Assembly: GCA_003022005.1 (NCBI GenBank)
Contig: PXRQ01000079.1
Coordinates: forward strand, 14,231 to 20,268
DNA length: 6,038 nucleotides
DNA from: Halobacteriales archaeon QS_5_70_15
GTDB taxonomy: Archaea > Halobacteriota > Halobacteria > Halobacteriales > Haloarculaceae
Reading direction: 5' to 3'
The first letter of the stretch is position 1; every line of letters begins with the position of its first letter. This document shows, piece by piece, positions 4,880 through 6,038 of this stretch. Under the pieces are notes generated by a model, which did no database searches, had not been told where the DNA came from, and saw only the letters and a program-made list of their open reading frames with translations. Position numbers and translations under genes: made by a program.

Positions 4880-5914
4880 ATGACCCGGGCCGCGGTGGTC
4901 GGCGGCTCGGGGTTCACCGGCGGCGAGCTCTGTCGCCTGCTCGACGGCCACCCCGAGTTCGAACTCGTCCAGGCGACGAGCCGGTCGTACACGAACAAGA
5001 CCCTCGGGTACGTCCACCCGAACCTCCGGCACCTGGACCTGCGCTTTACGGATCCCGGGGAACTCGAGAGCGTCGACGTCCTGTTCGCCGCGACGCCACA
5101 CGGCGTCTCGATGGGACGGATCGACGAGTTCCGGGACGCCGCCGGGGTCGTGGTCGACCTCTCGGCCGACTTCCGCCTGCCCGGGGAGTCCTACTACGAC
5201 GAGTGGTACGACGGTCACGAGCGGCCCGAGCTGCTCGAGGAGGCGGAGTACGCCCTCCCCGAACTCGGCCGCGAGGCGCTCCCGGGCGCGGGCCTGATCG
5301 CGACCGGCGGGTGCAACTCGACGGCGACGATCCTCGGGTTGCTCCCGCTGTACGAGGACGGGATCCTGTCCGGGGACGAGCAGGTGGTGGTCGACGTGAA
5401 GGTCGGCTCCTCGGAGGGCGGCGCGTCGGGCTCCCCGGCCTCGCACCACGCCGAGCGGTCGGGCATCGTCCGGCCGTACGCCCCGACGGGCCACCGCCAC
5501 GAGGCCGAGATCGAGGCCTACCTCGGCGCGCGGGTCTCCTTTACCGTCCACGCCGTGGACATGATCCGGGGCGCGAGCGCGACCTGTCACGTCTTCCCCG
5601 ACGGGCCCGTCTCGAAGGGGGATCTCTGGGGGGCGTACAGGGGCGAGTACGACGAGGAACCGTTCGTCCGGATGGCCGCCGGCGGGGGCGACGTCTACCG
5701 CTACCCCGAGCCGAAGGCCGTCGCCGGGTCGAACCTCGCCGAGGTCGGGTTCGAACTCGACCCGCGGAACGGACGGGTGGTCGTCTTCTCGGCCATCGAC
5801 AACATGATGAAGGGCTCGGCCGGCCAGGCGGTCCACGCCGCCAACCTCGCGCTCGCGTTCGAGGAGACCGCCGGCCTGGAGTCCACGGGGTTCCACCCCG
5901 TCGGAGCGCCCTAG
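4880..5914 (+). CDS. argC: N-acetyl-gamma-glutamyl-phosphate reductase-type enzyme acting on LysW-glutamyl phosphate
   Basis: This enzyme reduces LysW-gamma-glutamyl phosphate to the semialdehyde with NADPH, the third step of the carrier pathway (after ArgX and ArgB). The 344 residues fit the ArgC/LysY family. VVGGSGFTGGEL (6-17) is the Rossmann dinucleotide loop, GGCNSTATI carries the catalytic Cys145, VDVKVGSSEGGASG and GHRHEAEIEAYLG (204-216) follow, with the expected catalytic His in HRH, and NMMKGSAGQAVHAANLA (308-324) closes the family pattern. The start at 4880 lies 1 nt after argX (TGAGATG), with GAGGTGA at 4864-4870 as a good SD, 9 nt upstream. It is the last complete gene in the window; the partner argB is not directly adjacent. 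Confidence 0.95.
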   Translation: MTRAAVVGGSGFTGGELCRLLDGHPEFELVQATSRSYTNKTLGYVHPNLRHLDLRFTDPGELESVDVLFAATPHGVSMGRIDEFRDAAGVVVDLSADFRLPGESYYDEWYDGHERPELLEEAEYALPELGREALPGAGLIATGGCNSTATILGLLPLYEDGILSGDEQVVVDVKVGSSEGGASGSPASHHAERSGIVRPYAPTGHRHEAEIEAYLGARVSFTVHAVDMIRGASATCHVFPDGPVSKGDLWGAYRGEYDEEPFVRMAAGGGDVYRYPEPKAVAGSNLAEVGFELDPRNGRVVVFSAIDNMMKGSAGQAVHAANLALAFEETAGLESTGFHPVGAP

Positions 5915-5926
5915 GTGAGTTCTGAT

Positions 5927-6038
5927 ATGAGTTCGGAGACGACGCCTTTCGATACACCGACCGTGACGACGTTTTCAGGAACACCTCGGAAGCCCCTTCA
6001 CGAGTCGGCGCAGGGAACACCTCGGAAGCCCCCGGGCG
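5927..6038 (+). CDS. Possible start of a repeat-containing ORF (3' end outside window)
   Basis: An ATG at 5927 is preceded by AGGTGA (5913-5918) at 8 nt spacing and the frame stays open to the window edge: MSSETTPFDTPTVTTFSG, then two copies of GTPRKP 12 residues apart. It does not resemble ArgB, which begins with a VVKIGG-type kinase motif. Several A/T-ending codons (AGT, CCT, ACA, CTT, TTT) differ from the neighbours, so the region is more likely non-coding DNA carrying a repeat, with argB starting further right. Confidence 0.2.
   Translation, partial: MSSETTPFDTPTVTTFSGTPRKPLHESAQGTPRKPPG
5978..6032. repeat. Two copies of a 19-nt repeat with 36-nt period
   Basis: GGAACACCTCGGAAGCCCC occurs exactly at 5978-5996 and 6014-6032, each preceded by CAG or AG and separated by 17 nt. 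More copies may follow beyond the window. The period is a multiple of three, and all frames stay open through it (readings include NTSEAP and, on the other strand, GASEVF). I recall such peptides scattered through haloarchaeal hypothetical proteins, which would make this a dispersed DNA repeat, but I cannot verify that here. It lies where argB would normally follow argC. Confidence 0.7.

Noticed and set aside
4954..4967. 14-bp palindrome CGAGTTCGAACTCG in argC
   Set aside because: It is the ordinary high-GC coding of Glu-Phe-Glu-Leu and has no loop or flanking repeat; it is probably incidental.
3784..5896. Long minus-strand frames across lysW, argX and argC
   Set aside because: They overlap recognised plus-strand enzymes in full and show the compositional bias of antisense frames.
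5978..6032. CRISPR-like array
   Set aside because: There are only two copies, the 17-nt spacing is too short for spacers, and no cas genes are nearby.
1..6038. tRNA, rRNA or insertion sequence transposase genes
   Set aside because: I saw no cloverleaf-like sequence, rRNA motif or transposase domain in the window.

Overview
The window is haloarchaeal chromosomal DNA. The base composition is very GC-rich with C/G in most third codon positions, and the proteins are strongly acidic. Promoters look like haloarchaeal BRE/TATA elements about 30 bp upstream of start codons, and the gene set is the carrier-protein (LysW/ArgW) arginine route found in archaea. All recognisable genes are on the + strand.

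Layout: (1) 3-482, the C-terminal part of a secreted surface protein ending in a hydrophobic, PGF-CTERM-like tail. (2) 483-761, a leader region with a haloarchaeal promoter (519-534), a possible leaderless 32-codon Arg-rich ORF (560-658), GC-rich palindromes and a C/A-only stretch before argG. (3) 762-3603, argG and argH, separated by 1 nt: the last two steps from citrulline to arginine. (4) 3604-3815, an AT-richer intergenic region with hairpins, an inverted repeat and a duplicated promoter-like box. (5) 3816-5914, lysW-argX-argC, which attach glutamate to the carrier protein LysW and reduce the phosphorylated intermediate. ArgB (kinase), ArgD (aminotransferase), ArgE (release of ornithine) and ArgF are expected downstream but are outside the window. 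(6) 5915-6038, two copies of a 19-nt repeat with a 36-nt period, in place of an immediately following argB.

Working together: LysW is a tiny acidic zinc protein whose C-terminal Glu accepts the amino group of glutamate (ArgX). After phosphorylation, ArgC reduces the intermediate to the semialdehyde. After transamination and release, ornithine becomes citrulline, and ArgG and ArgH convert this to arginine and fumarate. Haloarchaea are generally held to make lysine by the diaminopimelate route, so this cluster is most likely arginine-only.

Most notable: the argG coding sequence carries a 45-nt in-frame segment (1458-1502) made almost entirely of two adjacent perfect 8-bp hairpins. It is flanked by a GAC direct repeat, and removing it restores the usual ArgG beta-turn sequence. 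It looks like a palindromic mobile element embedded in an essential biosynthetic gene. Secondary points are three small candidate ORFs at the junctions of the arg genes, two ending in Arg-rich segments. They use CGA codons, which I did not find in any of the five large arg genes.
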